A stretch of DNA of 64,000 nucleotides from Peribacillus butanolivorans (GTDB lineage: Bacteria > Bacillota > Bacilli > Bacillales > DSM-1321). Shown here piece by piece: positions 53,125 to 62,885 of this stretch (positions within the stretch are counted from its first letter, which is position 1; each line of letters begins with the position of its first letter). The stretch covers positions 2,220,641 to 2,284,640 of the forward strand of contig NZ_LGYA01000001.1 of the NCBI RefSeq assembly GCF_001273755.1. Reading direction: 5' to 3'. The notes under the pieces were generated by a model that searched no databases, was not told the origin of the DNA, and saw nothing but the letters and a program-made list of their open reading frames with translations. The position numbers were made by a program, and so were the translations under genes.

Positions 53125-53328
53125 TCAACTATATAAAATCCGACTTTCAACATTACGCAGCTCTCCAGATGAAACACTGTCAGCCACAATATATTGTAAA
53201 GTTCTCGTGGCCGTCATTCGTTTGTCTGGATGTTTCATTTGAAGATGCTGTTGTATCGCTCGAAAAAGTTCATTATTCTCAGGTCGGTTAGCGTTATATA
53301 TTTCTTGTAAACTATTTGGCTTTTCCAT
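53125..53328 (-). CDS. Hypothetical small protein
   Basis: This 67-aa protein begins MEKPNSLQEIYNANRPENN, with AGGAG five nt before the ATG. It is helical and basic, with no recognised domain. It lies 59 bp downstream of a small membrane protein gene, and the two may form an operon. It may belong to the remains of a mobile element. Confidence 0.5.
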   Translation of the reverse strand: MEKPNSLQEIYNANRPENNELFRAIQQHLQMKHPDKRMTATRTLQYIVADSVSSGELRNVESRILYS

Positions 53329-53387
53329 GGCTTCTCCTACTTTCCAATGAATAATATTCGTACACACGGTACTTGATACGTAGTTCC

Positions 53388-53549
53388 TCAAGCTCCGCCT
53401 TTTTCTTCATAATGTACAAACAACATCAAGTAGATTGCCAATAGAAGGTGCAAATAAAGTGGAATATTCTTATCGTTTTGAATGACAACAAATATGAAAA
53501 TTCCATATAGCAAAATTGGAATGGTTAAAAGGATTCTGAGCTTAGTCAA
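53388..53549 (-). CDS. Small membrane protein
   Basis: A 53-aa protein starts at TTG with GGGGGATGA upstream. Two hydrophobic segments are visible (LLTIPILLYGIFIFVVI and YLHLLLAIYLMLFV), joined by the short charged loop QNDKN, followed by the charged tail HYEEKGG. It has no recognised family. The TTG start and small size leave some doubt. Confidence 0.5.
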   Translation of the reverse strand: MTKLRILLTIPILLYGIFIFVVIQNDKNIPLYLHLLLAIYLMLFVHYEEKGGA

Positions 53550-53936
53550 ATGTCATCCCCCATTTATCCTCAATTATTAATACATCGAGCATTTGAGCAA
53601 CCTGAAAATCCTTTTCGGCAATCGACTAATTAAACTTGTACAATTATTCTCCCTAAGAACATTTGCTAACAATTGTAAGTCCATAGTTATTATTGGTTTC
53701 ATAGTAACTCCTCCTAACACACTAAATATTCTGATATTTTAATACTAATTCACCAAATTGTAGCTAGCAACCTTTATAAAAAATAAATTTATTCATATAT
53801 GGTTAATCGTCCTTACTTTTTAATTTTTTTCAATATAATGACGGAGTGAAATTATTTAAAAAAAGTGTGTAACTTCTACTGACTTTTACACTCAGTATGT
53901 ATAGATACTATATAAGCACAAAAAGGAGAATATCAG
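53550..53936. other. Intergenic region
   Basis: No gene seen. AAAGGAGAA at its right end serves the next small gene. Confidence 0.4.
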
Positions 53937-54089
53937 ATGAAGAAAATTAAACAAAACAGAAGTGAACGTGTAGGGACGCAATTTACCAAAAGCGACATGC
54001 AAAAGATTATTGAATTCGCAGAGGATTACGGTAATAATTCCATTTTTAAAGCTGTGGAATTATTAACCATTAAAGGATTATCCAAATAA
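53937..54089 (+). CDS. Small basic protein, possibly DNA-binding
   Basis: The 50-aa frame reads MKKIKQNRSERVGTQFTKSD, then IIEFAEDYGNNSIFKAVELL. The pattern of a short basic strand followed by two helices recalls ribbon-helix-helix proteins, but this is only a guess. AAAGGAGAA before the ATG is good. It lies just upstream of a broken isomerase gene. Confidence 0.55.
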   Translation: MKKIKQNRSERVGTQFTKSDMQKIIEFAEDYGNNSIFKAVELLTIKGLSK

Positions 54090-54117
54090 CAAAAAGGGAG
54101 TCGTTCTAATGAATTAC

Positions 54118-54820
54118 GTAGATATTTTGATAATTTGGTAGCAGAATCGAATTTGGAACACTTAGTGCGCCAAGTTGATGACATTTGTTCTCTATATTAT
54201 CAAAATTCCTCCTTCGATACAGGAAGAAGGACAGCAATTTCCAACGCCTTATCTTGTACTAATTGATTGGGGACATGAAAGGGATTACACAGCTGGTCAC
54301 CCAGATGATGCAAAACGCTTATCCCCAGAGGGATGGAACAGGATGACACATATCCGGATATGGGCAGAGCATTCTTGGACAAGATATGGAGTACGATTGG
54401 TAGTCCATCCTCATGCTGGTGGCTATATTGAATTTAAAGATGAAATAAAGAAACTTATGAAGGATATTCCACATGAAATTGCAGGACTTTGCCTTGACAC
54501 AGCACATCTTTATTATTCAAAAATGGACCCCGTACAGTGGCTTATGGACTGTGCAAATAGACTGGATTATATACATTTTAAAGATATTAATCTAGATAAA
54601 TAATTATCAAAAAGTAATGACTGAGTGTATCCGCTTTTTTGATGCATGTGGTAAGGGAGTTATCTGCTCTGTCGGACAAGGCATCATTGACAGGTTACTG
54701 AAAGAAATCGATTATCATGGGTACATTACTGTAGAGCAAGAGCGTGATCCTAGAAATTGTGATAGTAGTCTACGAGATGTTAGCCAGAGCTTCGCTTATT
54801 TGAAGAATATTGGTTTTTAA
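54118..54820 (+). pseudogene. Sugar phosphate isomerase/epimerase (TIM barrel) remnant
   Basis: Readable pieces are VVHPHAGGYIEFKDEI, GLCLDTAHLYYSKMDP, and DYIHFKDINLD, then in the next frame FFDACGKGVICSVGQG and HGYITVEQERDP. These are metal-site segments of the IolE/xylose-isomerase-like family. A frameshift near 54600 and a scrambled N-terminus show it is broken. Confidence 0.75.
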
Positions 54821-55177
54821 TCATAAACACAATATGAGAACAATAGTATGATTAATGGGGAAAAAATTATAAGAAAATCGGTTCTGATGCAAAAACTCAA
54901 GATAATCTCAATGGATGCTAAATCTTGATGTTTTACATCAAAATCAAAATATCGTTGTTTAAATTTTTTATTTTCACTATTAACTAATATACTTGTTCTC
55001 CGATATATTTATCATTATCTTTATAAGGAAAGTGCAACCAATTTCTGAAGATGAAATACAGATAATTTGGATGAAGCCCTATTTCTATAGAAATAGGGCT
55101 ATTATGGATTACCGATATGGCTGTATCAATAGAAGAAATTTGAGAAAACAATCCAAAAGAATTTCCAGTCAAAATTA
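54821..55177. other. Intergenic region before clpE
   Basis: No gene seen. CTATTTCTATAGAAATAG (about 55079-55096) is a perfect palindrome. Confidence 0.4.
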
Positions 55178-55233
55178 TTGAATGTCAAAGAAGGTCAATG
55201 TATAATAAAGTCAGAAAGTCAAAGAAGGTCAAA
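55178..55233 (+). promoter_or_regulatory. clpE promoter with two CtsR operators
   Basis: TTGAAT (55178-55183) and TATAAT (55201-55206) are 17 nt apart. The spacer is itself a CtsR heptad pair, GTCAAAGAAGGTCAAT (55184-55199). A second one, AGTCAAAGAAGGTCAAA (55217-55233), lies at the transcription start region. CtsR represses class III heat-shock genes in Gram-positive bacteria. Confidence 0.92.
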
Positions 55234-55271
55234 GTTGATTCATAAAAACAAACTTTAAGGAGGAGTACTAC

Positions 55272-57401
55272 ATGCTTTGTGAAAAATGCCATGTAAACCA
55301 AGCTAATATTCAAGTACATCTAAATATGAATGGTCAGGAGCATGATGTTATGCTGTGCTCCACTTGTTATAAAGAAGAAAGAAATAAACTTGGTGCAGCT
55401 ATGGGAGGAAAAGATTTAGGGAACTTCCAATTTAATGGATCCCACAATTTATTCAATCCCTTTAATAATAGTAATATCCCTCAACCGGAACCTGCTCAAC
55501 AAAGCGGCGGAAGAGGATTATTAGAAGAGTACGGGCAGAATCTGACAGATGCTGCTAAAGCAGGCCTAATTGATCCGGTTATCGGCAGGAATGAAGAAAT
55601 AAAAAGAGTGATTGAAGTTCTAAATAGACGTAATAAAAATAATCCAGTATTAATAGGTGAACCTGGCGTAGGTAAAACAGCGATTGCTGAAGGACTTGCT
55701 CTAGCCATTGTTGAAGGTGCAGTTCCTGTTAAATTGCGTAATAAGCTGGTGTATATGCTTGATATCGCTTCACTTGTTACAAACACTGGAATCCGGGGAC
55801 AATTCGAAGAACGAATGAAGCAATTAATCAGTGAATTGCAGGAAAGAAAGAATGTCATTTTATTCATTGATGAAATTCACCAAATTGTCGGTGCTGGTTC
55901 AGCCGAAGGATCGATGGATGCTGGGAATATCTTAAAACCCGCACTTGCACGAGGTGAACTTCAGCTGGTGGGAGCGACCACTTTGTCTGAATATCGGAAA
56001 ATTGAAAAAGACGGAGCACTTGAACGCCGCTTTCAACCCGTTCAGGTTAATGAGCCTACAACAGATGAAGCATTGGTTATTTTGCAAGGTTTAAAAGACA
56101 GTTATGAAGCGTATCATGGGGTCACATATAGCGTGGAAGCGCTGAGAGCAGCTGTTGAACTTTCAAACCGCTACATTCAAGACCGTTTTCTACCTGACAA
56201 AGCAATCGACTTAATGGACGAGGCAGGTTCTAAATTAAACTTGACCATTGAAGATGGACAGGAAGAGGTTATGAAAGAACGTCTTGCAAATATCTATAAG
56301 GAAAAAGAGCAGGCCCTAAATGAAGAAGACTATGAAAAAGCAGCTGTACTTCGGGATGAAGAAGAAAAACTGGAAAAATCTTTGCAAGCTGGAGTAAATT
56401 CAGTTAAACCAAACGTCACTGTCGAAGATATCCAAAAGATTATCGAACAAAAAACTGGAATCCCTGTAGGCAAGCTGCAAGAAGATGAGCAGGAAAGAAT
56501 GCTTCATCTTCAAGAGGAGCTTATGAAAAAAGTAATTGGGCAGGAAGAAGCAGTCAGAAAGGTTGCGAAGGCCGTCCGAAGGAGTCGTGCCGGTTTGAAG
56601 TCCAAAAACCGTCCCACTGGTTCTTTCCTATTCGTTGGTCCGACAGGAGTTGGGAAAACTGAATTAGCGAAAACCCTTGCTTTGGAATTGTTTGGTGATA
56701 AAGAAGCCATGATTCGCCTTGATATGAGTGAATTCATGGAGAAACATAGCGTTTCCAAATTAATTGGTTCTCCTCCTGGATACGTAGGACATGAGGAAGC
56801 AGGCCAATTAACTGAAAAAGTTCGTCGTAAGCCTTACAGTATTATCTTATTGGATGAGATTGAAAAAGCACATCCAGATGTGATGCACATGTTCTTACAA
56901 ATTCTAGAAGATGGTCGGTTAACTGATAGTCAGGGACGTACTGTTACCTTTAAAGATACCGTCATTATCATGACATCTAATGCTGGAGTCGGGGAAAAAC
57001 AAAAAGTAATGGGATTCGGAACAAGTACAGCCGTAGATGAAGCTTCTATATTACAATCATTAGGCAGTTTCTTCAAACCGGAATTCCTGAACCGATTTGA
57101 CAGCATCATTGAATTCTCAGCACTGAAGAAGGAAGACCTTTTGCAAATTGTTGATATTATGATTCAGGATCTTGACAAAACACTTACTTCTCAAGACATA
57201 TCATTGGTCGTAACAGATGAAGCAAAACAAAAACTGATCGAGTTAGGTTATCATCCATCATTCGGGGCAAGACCGCTCCGACGTGTTCTTCAGGAACAGC
57301 TCGAAGATGGCATTACTGACTATATCTTTGATCAGCCTGAAGTGAAAAACTTCATGGCAGTTGTTGAAGATAATCAGGTTAAAATAATCAAAACACCATA
57401 A
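55272..57401 (+). CDS. clpE: ATP-dependent Clp protease ATPase subunit ClpE
   Basis: This 709-aa Hsp100 unfoldase has the N-terminal zinc finger specific to ClpE (Cys3, Cys6, Cys29, Cys32). AAA+ domain 1 has Walker A GEPGVGKT, the UVR-type coiled coil follows ([16 protein letters not shown]), and AAA+ domain 2 has GPTGVGKT. The C-terminal domain [15 protein letters not shown] completes it. ClpE unfolds damaged proteins for ClpP during heat stress. The length is close to B. subtilis ClpE. ATG after AAGGAGGAG. It is controlled by the CtsR boxes just upstream and closed by a terminator. Confidence 0.96.
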   Translation: MLCEKCHVNQANIQVHLNMNGQEHDVMLCSTCYKEERNKLGAAMGGKDLGNFQFNGSHNLFNPFNNSNIPQPEPAQQSGGRGLLEEYGQNLTDAAKAGLIDPVIGRNEEIKRVIEVLNRRNKNNPVLIGEPGVGKTAIAEGLALAIVEGAVPVKLRNKLVYMLDIASLVTNTGIRGQFEERMKQLISELQERKNVILFIDEIHQIVGAGSAEGSMDAGNILKPALARGELQLVGATTLSEYRKIEKDGALERRFQPVQVNEPTTDEALVILQGLKDSYEAYHGVTYSVEALRAAVELSNRYIQDRFLPDKAIDLMDEAGSKLNLTIEDGQEEVMKERLANIYKEKEQALNEEDYEKAAVLRDEEEKLEKSLQAGVNSVKPNVTVEDIQKIIEQKTGIPVGKLQEDEQERMLHLQEELMKKVIGQEEAVRKVAKAVRRSRAGLKSKNRPTGSFLFVGPTGVGKTELAKTLALELFGDKEAMIRLDMSEFMEKHSVSKLIGSPPGYVGHEEAGQLTEKVRRKPYSIILLDEIEKAHPDVMHMFLQILEDGRLTDSQGRTVTFKDTVIIMTSNAGVGEKQKVMGFGTSTAVDEASILQSLGSFFKPEFLNRFDSIIEFSALKKEDLLQIVDIMIQDLDKTLTSQDISLVVTDEAKQKLIELGYHPSFGARPLRRVLQEQLEDGITDYIFDQPEVKNFMAVVEDNQVKIIKTP

Positions 57402-57414
57402 AGAGTACTAGAAA

Positions 57415-57455
57415 TGCCTCCAAGACCGTAAAACTGTTATGGAGGCATTTTTTTT
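57415..57455 (+). terminator. Terminator of clpE
   Basis: TGCCTCCA and TGGAGGCA close the hairpin, followed by nine T. Confidence 0.9.
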
Positions 57456-57788
57456 TATCACTTTTTAAGGTTTATAATTTCAATAGGAATATTTACAAGA
57501 CAAAGAGAGGTATATTCTACACAGAAGTAGAATTTTATGTAAAAGTGGTACAGGTTTATGATTTTTGGAGCAACATAGATAAACTTAACTATAAAAAATG
57601 GACATCGAGATTCTAAATTATTCCTGATCTTATTTCGGGTGAAAATACTTATCATTTATTAATGAATCCATCAAGTTTATTAACATATGTCTCTGAATAC
57701 GCTAGGACGTTTGAATCATATTGATAGTCACACACTGATTTTTGATAGCAACCCTTCATAAAAAGGAAATAATAAAAATATATGAAAT

Positions 57789-57814
57789 AAATTCCTGTTT
57801 TGAAATAGGAATTT
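57789..57814 (+). promoter_or_regulatory. Hairpin next to the pullulanase ribosome binding site
   Basis: AAATTCCT-N10-AGGAATTT is a perfect 8-bp stem that ends 4 nt before the GGAGG of the pullulanase gene. It could affect translation initiation. Confidence 0.45.
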
Positions 57815-57831
57815 CATTGGAGGAATGACCT

Positions 57832-59820
57832 ATTAAAGATTCAATTTTTTATTTTGAAGAGGAAAATACCAATCAAACACCTAATGATAAAGATCTCGAT
57901 AATAAGTCGGATGTTCTACCCATTGCAAATATTCATCTCGTAAACCCTGAAGAACTGGATAATCTTTATTACTATGAAGGAAAAGACTTAGGAAATTCCT
58001 ATTCAAAAGATAAAACTTCATTCCGGTTATGGGCTCCCACTTCATCTGAAGCTAAGCTCGTTACTTATAAACGTTGGGATGATACAGATGGAATAGAAAT
58101 TGATATGCAGCGTTCGGAGAAGGGAACGTGGACTGTTGAAATATCCGGTGATCAGGATGGGTTGATTTATACATATAAAGTGAAAGTGGGCGATGTATGG
58201 AATGAAGCTGTGGATCCCTATGTCCGGGCAGTGACTGTAAATGGGAATAGAGGTGTTGTAATAGATTTAGCAGACACCAACCCAGAAAAGTGGACAAATG
58301 ATAAACCTGCGCTGAATAGCCCTGAGGATGCAATTATCTATGAAATTCATATCAGGGATTTATCGATTCATCCTGAAAGTGGAATTCAAAATAAAGGGAA
58401 ATTTTTAGGAGTAACGGAAATGGGTACCAAGGGTCCTGAAGGAGTTAAAACTGGTCTCGATCATATTAAGGATTTGGGTGTGACTCATGTACAATTTATC
58501 CCCATTTTTGATTTCGCTACTGTCAATGAATTGAAATTAAATGAACCTCAATATAATTGGGGATACGACCCAAAGAATTATAATGCACCAGAAGGGTCTT
58601 ATTCGACTGACCCCTTTCAACCAAAGCTCAGAATTCGTGAGGCGAAGCAGATGATCCAAGCATTACATGATAAGGGATTACGTGTAATTATGGATGTAGT
58701 TTACAATCACGTATATTCGGTGGATGATTCTAGCTTTAACAAACTTGTACCTAACTATTTTTTTCGCTTTAACGAGGACGGCACACTATCCAATGGTACC
58801 GGCGTAGGAAACGACACAGCGTCCGAACATAAAATGATGCGTAAATTTATCGTTGAATCTGTAATCTATTGGGTGAAAGAGTTTAACCTCGACGGCTTCC
58901 GTTTTGATTTAATGGGGATTCATGATGTGGAAACGATGAATGAAGTGAAAAAAGCTATTGATGAAATTGATCCGACTATTATTGTTTTAGGAGAAGGGTG
59001 GGATATGAATACCCCATTGTCTCAGGATCAGAAAGCGAATCAAAAGAATGCTTATAAAATGCCTGGTATAGCCCATTTTAATGATGCTATCCGGGATGGG
59101 TTAAAAGGCTTTGTGATGAATGAACATGATAAAGGCTTTATCAATGGCAAACCAGGGATGGAAGATATCATTAAAAAAGGGATAGCTGGTGGATTGAAAT
59201 ACGATGATCATATAGCAACCTATCAAAATCCAGCCCAGGTCATCAACTATGTCGAAGCCCATGATAATTATACATTATGGGATAAGCTCGTAATTACCAA
59301 TCCAGATGCGACAGAGCAAGAACGCAAACAGATGCACAAACTAGGTTCCTCTGTGGTATTACTGTCACAGGGAATTCCAATGATCCATGCTGGGCAAGAA
59401 TTTATGCGAACAAAGGATGGAGATGAAAATAGCTATCAATCATCTGACTGGGTTAACCGATTGGATTGGAAAAGAAGAGCGGAGTTTGATAATGAAGTAG
59501 AATATTTAAAAGGGCTAATTTCGCTTCGAAACAATATTTCAGCTTTCAGGTTAAGAACAGCTGAAGACATCGAGCAGCAGTTAATATTCCTTGAAGCTCC
59601 TGCGAATGTGATTGCATTTTCTCTAATGACAGAACATTCAACGATTGTTGTTATTCATAATGCAAACTGGGAAGCTGTAAATATTACACTCCCACTTCAT
59701 GGAAATTGGTCTGTTTTAGCGAATGGTCAGCGGGCGGGTCTTGAAGAAATTGAAAGGATTCAGGGGATTCATATAACCGTTTCCCCTTTAAGTTCATATG
59801 TGTTGAGAAGGATTTTGTAA
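57832..59820 (+). CDS. pulA: Type I pullulanase (glycogen/starch debranching)
   Basis: This GH13 enzyme hydrolyses alpha-1,6 branches of pullulan, starch or glycogen. A CBM48-like N domain (SFRLWAPTSSEAKLV) is followed by the type I signature YNWGYDPKNY. The catalytic motifs are DGFRFDLMG (nucleophile Asp), GEGWD (acid Glu) and VEAHDNYT. No signal peptide is present, so it is cytoplasmic. The frame stays open back to 57829. GGAGG fits an ATT start at 57832, while the first in-frame ATG (58105) would cut off the CBM48-like domain. From ATT it has 662 aa, shorter at the N-terminus than B. subtilis AmyX. Confidence 0.85.
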   Translation: MKDSIFYFEEENTNQTPNDKDLDNKSDVLPIANIHLVNPEELDNLYYYEGKDLGNSYSKDKTSFRLWAPTSSEAKLVTYKRWDDTDGIEIDMQRSEKGTWTVEISGDQDGLIYTYKVKVGDVWNEAVDPYVRAVTVNGNRGVVIDLADTNPEKWTNDKPALNSPEDAIIYEIHIRDLSIHPESGIQNKGKFLGVTEMGTKGPEGVKTGLDHIKDLGVTHVQFIPIFDFATVNELKLNEPQYNWGYDPKNYNAPEGSYSTDPFQPKLRIREAKQMIQALHDKGLRVIMDVVYNHVYSVDDSSFNKLVPNYFFRFNEDGTLSNGTGVGNDTASEHKMMRKFIVESVIYWVKEFNLDGFRFDLMGIHDVETMNEVKKAIDEIDPTIIVLGEGWDMNTPLSQDQKANQKNAYKMPGIAHFNDAIRDGLKGFVMNEHDKGFINGKPGMEDIIKKGIAGGLKYDDHIATYQNPAQVINYVEAHDNYTLWDKLVITNPDATEQERKQMHKLGSSVVLLSQGIPMIHAGQEFMRTKDGDENSYQSSDWVNRLDWKRRAEFDNEVEYLKGLISLRNNISAFRLRTAEDIEQQLIFLEAPANVIAFSLMTEHSTIVVIHNANWEAVNITLPLHGNWSVLANGQRAGLEEIERIQGIHITVSPLSSYVLRRIL

Positions 59821-60203
59821 TAGTAGTGTGGATTAAGAATCAGCAGCTGCATAAAGAATATGAAACGGCAGATATACAAGGACCGAGGTCCAGCGAATCT
59901 TACGGCAAAAGTGTACCCAGTAAAGGCGAAATGAACACCAAAGTAACACTTGCTGGTTTTGATTGTAGCCGGTGTTTCTCCCATAACAATTCCGCTGACC
60001 GTATTAAAGAAGAAGAAAAACAATTGAGAATAAATTAATATGGAAGGGTCCTTTAATGAATGCCTTTCTTACATTACTTGAATAATTTAAAAATAACTTT
60101 TCATGAAAACATCATTTAATAATGTACTTTTTGTGAAATAACTTGTAGAAATACATTCCACCCCATAAAATGGGAGTAACTATAATATTCAAGGAGTGTA
60201 CAA
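59821..60203. other. Gap between pullulanase and lipoprotein genes
   Basis: An open frame of 70 codons (59826-60038) starts at GTG without a ribosome binding site and has no recognised domain; I do not call it. AAGGAGTG just before 60204 serves the lipoprotein gene. Confidence 0.4.
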
Positions 60204-60704
60204 ATGAATTTTAAATTAATAGCCATAATTGGTATCTGTTCATCTTTACTACTTTCCGGTTGTTCGAATGAAGAAAAAAATGTTGCGGATAAAGAAACTA
60301 GTCATGAAGGCCATTCAGCACATACTGTTTCTGGAGATCTTCAAGAAGAGACTAAAAGTAAGGAAATAGCACCTGAATTTCTATCTGAAAAGCCAGAAGA
60401 AATGAAAACCATCTATTTAGCGGTTGCTCAAAATCAGGAACTATTAGAAAAAATACCATGCTACTGTGGTTGTGGAGAAGAAGCTAACCATAAAAACAAT
60501 TACGATTGTTTTATCCATGAAAATAAAAAAAGTGGTGAAGTGGTTTGGGACGATCATGGGACGAGATGTGGGGTATGCCTAGAAATAGCTGCTCAGTCCA
60601 TTTTAGATTTAAGGGATGGAATGACTATTAAAGATATTCGTACTAAAGTAGATGAAAAATATAAGAGTGGATATGCAAAACCAACACCTACCCCTGAGGT
60701 TTAA
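60204..60704 (+). CDS. PCYCGC-motif lipoprotein
   Basis: This 166-aa secreted lipoprotein has a signal peptide with lipobox LLSGC, so Cys20 is the lipidated residue. A His/Glu-rich linker follows (HEGHSAHTV). The conserved domain has the defining motif PCYCGCGEEANHKNNYDC and a later CGVC. The eight or so Cys and His residues suggest metal (possibly copper) or redox chemistry at the outer face of the membrane. It is a single gene. The family is common in Bacillaceae and not well characterised. Confidence 0.88.
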   Translation: MNFKLIAIIGICSSLLLSGCSNEEKNVADKETSHEGHSAHTVSGDLQEETKSKEIAPEFLSEKPEEMKTIYLAVAQNQELLEKIPCYCGCGEEANHKNNYDCFIHENKKSGEVVWDDHGTRCGVCLEIAAQSILDLRDGMTIKDIRTKVDEKYKSGYAKPTPTPEV

Positions 60705-60878
60705 GTTCATGAATTTCCAAATTAAATAGTTATAAGCGAGTAAATAAATGAAAAAGAGCCTGAAATGAAGTAAATCCAAAAAGGTAGACACTTTATTTAG
60801 GTCAGCATTGAGGGCATGAACCCGGTAATCTATCCGGCTCATGCCTTTTAATTTTCCCTTGATTCGTTTGAAACTTTA

Positions 60879-61225
60879 GTAATGGATATATTCTCCTTCT
60901 AGTTCTTGTTTGAAATGCTCCATGCTTTCAAATTCTCGAAGATAGAGTAATTCTAATTTTAATGGGGCAAAGAAGTTTTCAATGACCGCATTATCGATAC
61001 AATTTCTTTTGTGGGACATGCTTTGTGTAATTGTTATGTCTTTTTAAATCATGCGAATATTGTTTCATCTGGTAATGCCAGCCCTAATCTGAATGAAGAA
61101 TGGGTGAATCTTTCGATTCCAAGCGATCAAAGGCTTTATCCAGCATCTTGGTAACGAGGGCAATGGATTTATAGGTTTTTTTCCCTTCGAAGTACTCTAA
61201 AACTGCATGTAATTATTCGTCTATC
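60879..61225 (-). pseudogene. IS3-family OrfB, C-terminal remnant
   Basis: The leftward frames read KSIALVTKMLDKAFDRLESKDSPILHSD, then [16 protein letters not shown], and NAVIENFF with the DDE Glu. The rest is lost, and stops interrupt it. It is a different IS3 subgroup from the intact element at 49754. Confidence 0.75.
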
Positions 61226-61242
61226 GTATATTTAGTAAAAAA

Positions 61243-61289
61243 AACTGCCCCCCAATTGTTACATGCTGTCTAACAATTGGGGGGCAGTT
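61243..61289. repeat. Perfect 19-bp inverted repeat, probable IS ends
   Basis: AACTGCCCCCCAATTGTTA and TAACAATTGGGGGGCAGTT flank a 9-nt loop. The GC-rich arm resembles IS3-type terminal repeats (ACTGCCCC...AATTGTTAGAC). It lies right beside the transposase remnant. It can also act as a bidirectional terminator. Confidence 0.6.
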
Positions 61290-61379
61290 CAAATAATGAG
61301 GCTCTTTTTTATTATTCATATTAAAGATAAATAAGGGAATAATGACAAAAACAACTAAAAATATAAGGGGGTTATCCAT

Positions 61380-62351
61380 CTGACTTTAATCCGCCTTGGT
61401 TATGTGGCCATGAGTACTCATATGCCAAACTGCTCACCATCTCAAACCATGACTTTTTCCCAGTTTTCGAAAATTAAGGATAGGGAGGCAGCCATAAGAA
61501 AACTTGAACGCATTTCAGTTTCTAATCTTAATAATTGCTGGCGATTACTAATCCATAACGCAGCTCATGATATCCAATTTTTTAGGCTTTCTTCTAAACT
61601 CATTCCCCTTGTCAATCACCCAGAAATTCCAGAATGGGACTACCTAGAACCAATTTCAGAAGAACTTGAAAAAATTAGAACCTATCTTACAAATCAGCCA
61701 GCTATAAGAATTGATTTTCATCCAGATCATTTCGTCATTTTAAATAGTTCGAATATCGATATACTGAAGACTTCTCTAAAAACATTAAGGATGCATTATA
61801 CTTTATTAAAAAAAATGGGATTGGACCCTGAGCATCGTTGTGTTCTCCATGTCGGTGGTGGTTATGGTGAACATGAACAGGCGCTAGAGCAGTTTATACA
61901 TAATTGGGGGTTTATACCTGAGTCAATTCAAAAAATGGTGATTCTTGAAAACGATGATACTACATTTACTTTATCGGAAACTCTCTACTTGTGTGAAAAA
62001 CTAGGAATTCCCATGGTTTTTGATTACCACCATTACCTTGCGCACCATTCGGCATCTGAAAAATGGATTGATCATTGGAATCGAATACTCCAAACTTGGG
62101 ATTATTCCAAACTATCTCCGAAGATGCATATTTCTAGCCCAAGATCGGAAAAAGAATTTAGAGCACACGCTGATTACGTTGATCCGGATATGTTTATGGA
62201 GTTTTTACAACAAATAAAAGGAAGTTTACCACAGTTAGATTGTATGATTGAAGCGAAGCAAAAAGATGGTGCACTTTTCCAATTGATGGATCAACTAAGA
62301 GCTTACCCGGAAATCGATATGATTGACGGTGCAAGTTTTTATATCCGCTGA
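61380..62351 (+). CDS. uvsE: UV DNA damage endonuclease UvsE
   Basis: This enzyme of about 323 aa nicks DNA 5' to UV photoproducts. The family N-terminus IRLGYVAMS...NCSPSQTMTFSQF is present, as are the TIM-barrel metal-site segments RIDFHPDHFVILNS, LHVGGGYGEH, VILENDD, and FDYHHYLAHH, with DCMIEAKQKD near the end. To include the conserved RLGYVAMS start, translation must begin at the CTG at 61380, which has AAGGGGG 8 nt upstream. The GTG at 61404 would cut off LTLIRLGY. It stands alone. Confidence 0.92.
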   Translation: MTLIRLGYVAMSTHMPNCSPSQTMTFSQFSKIKDREAAIRKLERISVSNLNNCWRLLIHNAAHDIQFFRLSSKLIPLVNHPEIPEWDYLEPISEELEKIRTYLTNQPAIRIDFHPDHFVILNSSNIDILKTSLKTLRMHYTLLKKMGLDPEHRCVLHVGGGYGEHEQALEQFIHNWGFIPESIQKMVILENDDTTFTLSETLYLCEKLGIPMVFDYHHYLAHHSASEKWIDHWNRILQTWDYSKLSPKMHISSPRSEKEFRAHADYVDPDMFMEFLQQIKGSLPQLDCMIEAKQKDGALFQLMDQLRAYPEIDMIDGASFYIR

Positions 62352-62367
62352 GAGACTTGGATGAAAC

Positions 62368-62411
62368 TTACATTTGATGAAGAGATGTGTAAGACTCTTT
62401 ATCAAATGTAA
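62368..62411. terminator. Hairpin after uvsE
   Basis: TTACATTTGAT and ATCAAATGTAA form a perfect 11-bp stem, but no strong T run follows. Confidence 0.5.
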
Positions 62412-62885
62412 TAGACTAAATATTAAATATATATAGTTTACATAATGTTATTATCGTAAATAAATTAAATGGGTAAAATTGTATAATGTCATCAGGAAGA
62501 GAAAGGATATTATTGTAAATTATAATCCAGAAAAAAAATACCAGTGTTTGAACTTCTACATTTTTCATAAAAAAAACAATAAAAGATAAAAAACAGGTCC
62601 CATAAATTGATTTTAAGGTGTCCATTTTTAATCGTTAGGGTATTTCATCGCGATTGTTATAAAGTCTTTCTAAACGCTATTAAAATACATTTAAGGAGAT
62701 TGGGAGAATTAAACTCTATATCTATCAATAATATAAGAATATTCCGAATGTAACAAAGGACCTGTATTGATACATTCGGAATCGCGTCAAATCAAGGTTT
62801 TTGAGAGCATTATAATTAAAAAAACTTGCCTTTTTTTCGTCAATTCACGTACAATGAAAGAAGAGGAAAGGGGAATGAGTTACTC
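62412..62885. other. Intergenic region
   Basis: No supported gene. TACATTCGGAATCG (62772) and CCGAATGTA (62744) form an imperfect hairpin around 62740-62785. Confidence 0.4.

Noticed and set aside
59826..60038. 70-codon open frame with two cysteines (CSRC)
   Set aside because: GTG start without a ribosome binding site and no recognised family; not strong enough to call.
62826..62885. Earlier start of the tyrosine recombinase
   Set aside because: No ribosome binding site before it, and the extra 20 residues do not fit the family's short N-terminus.
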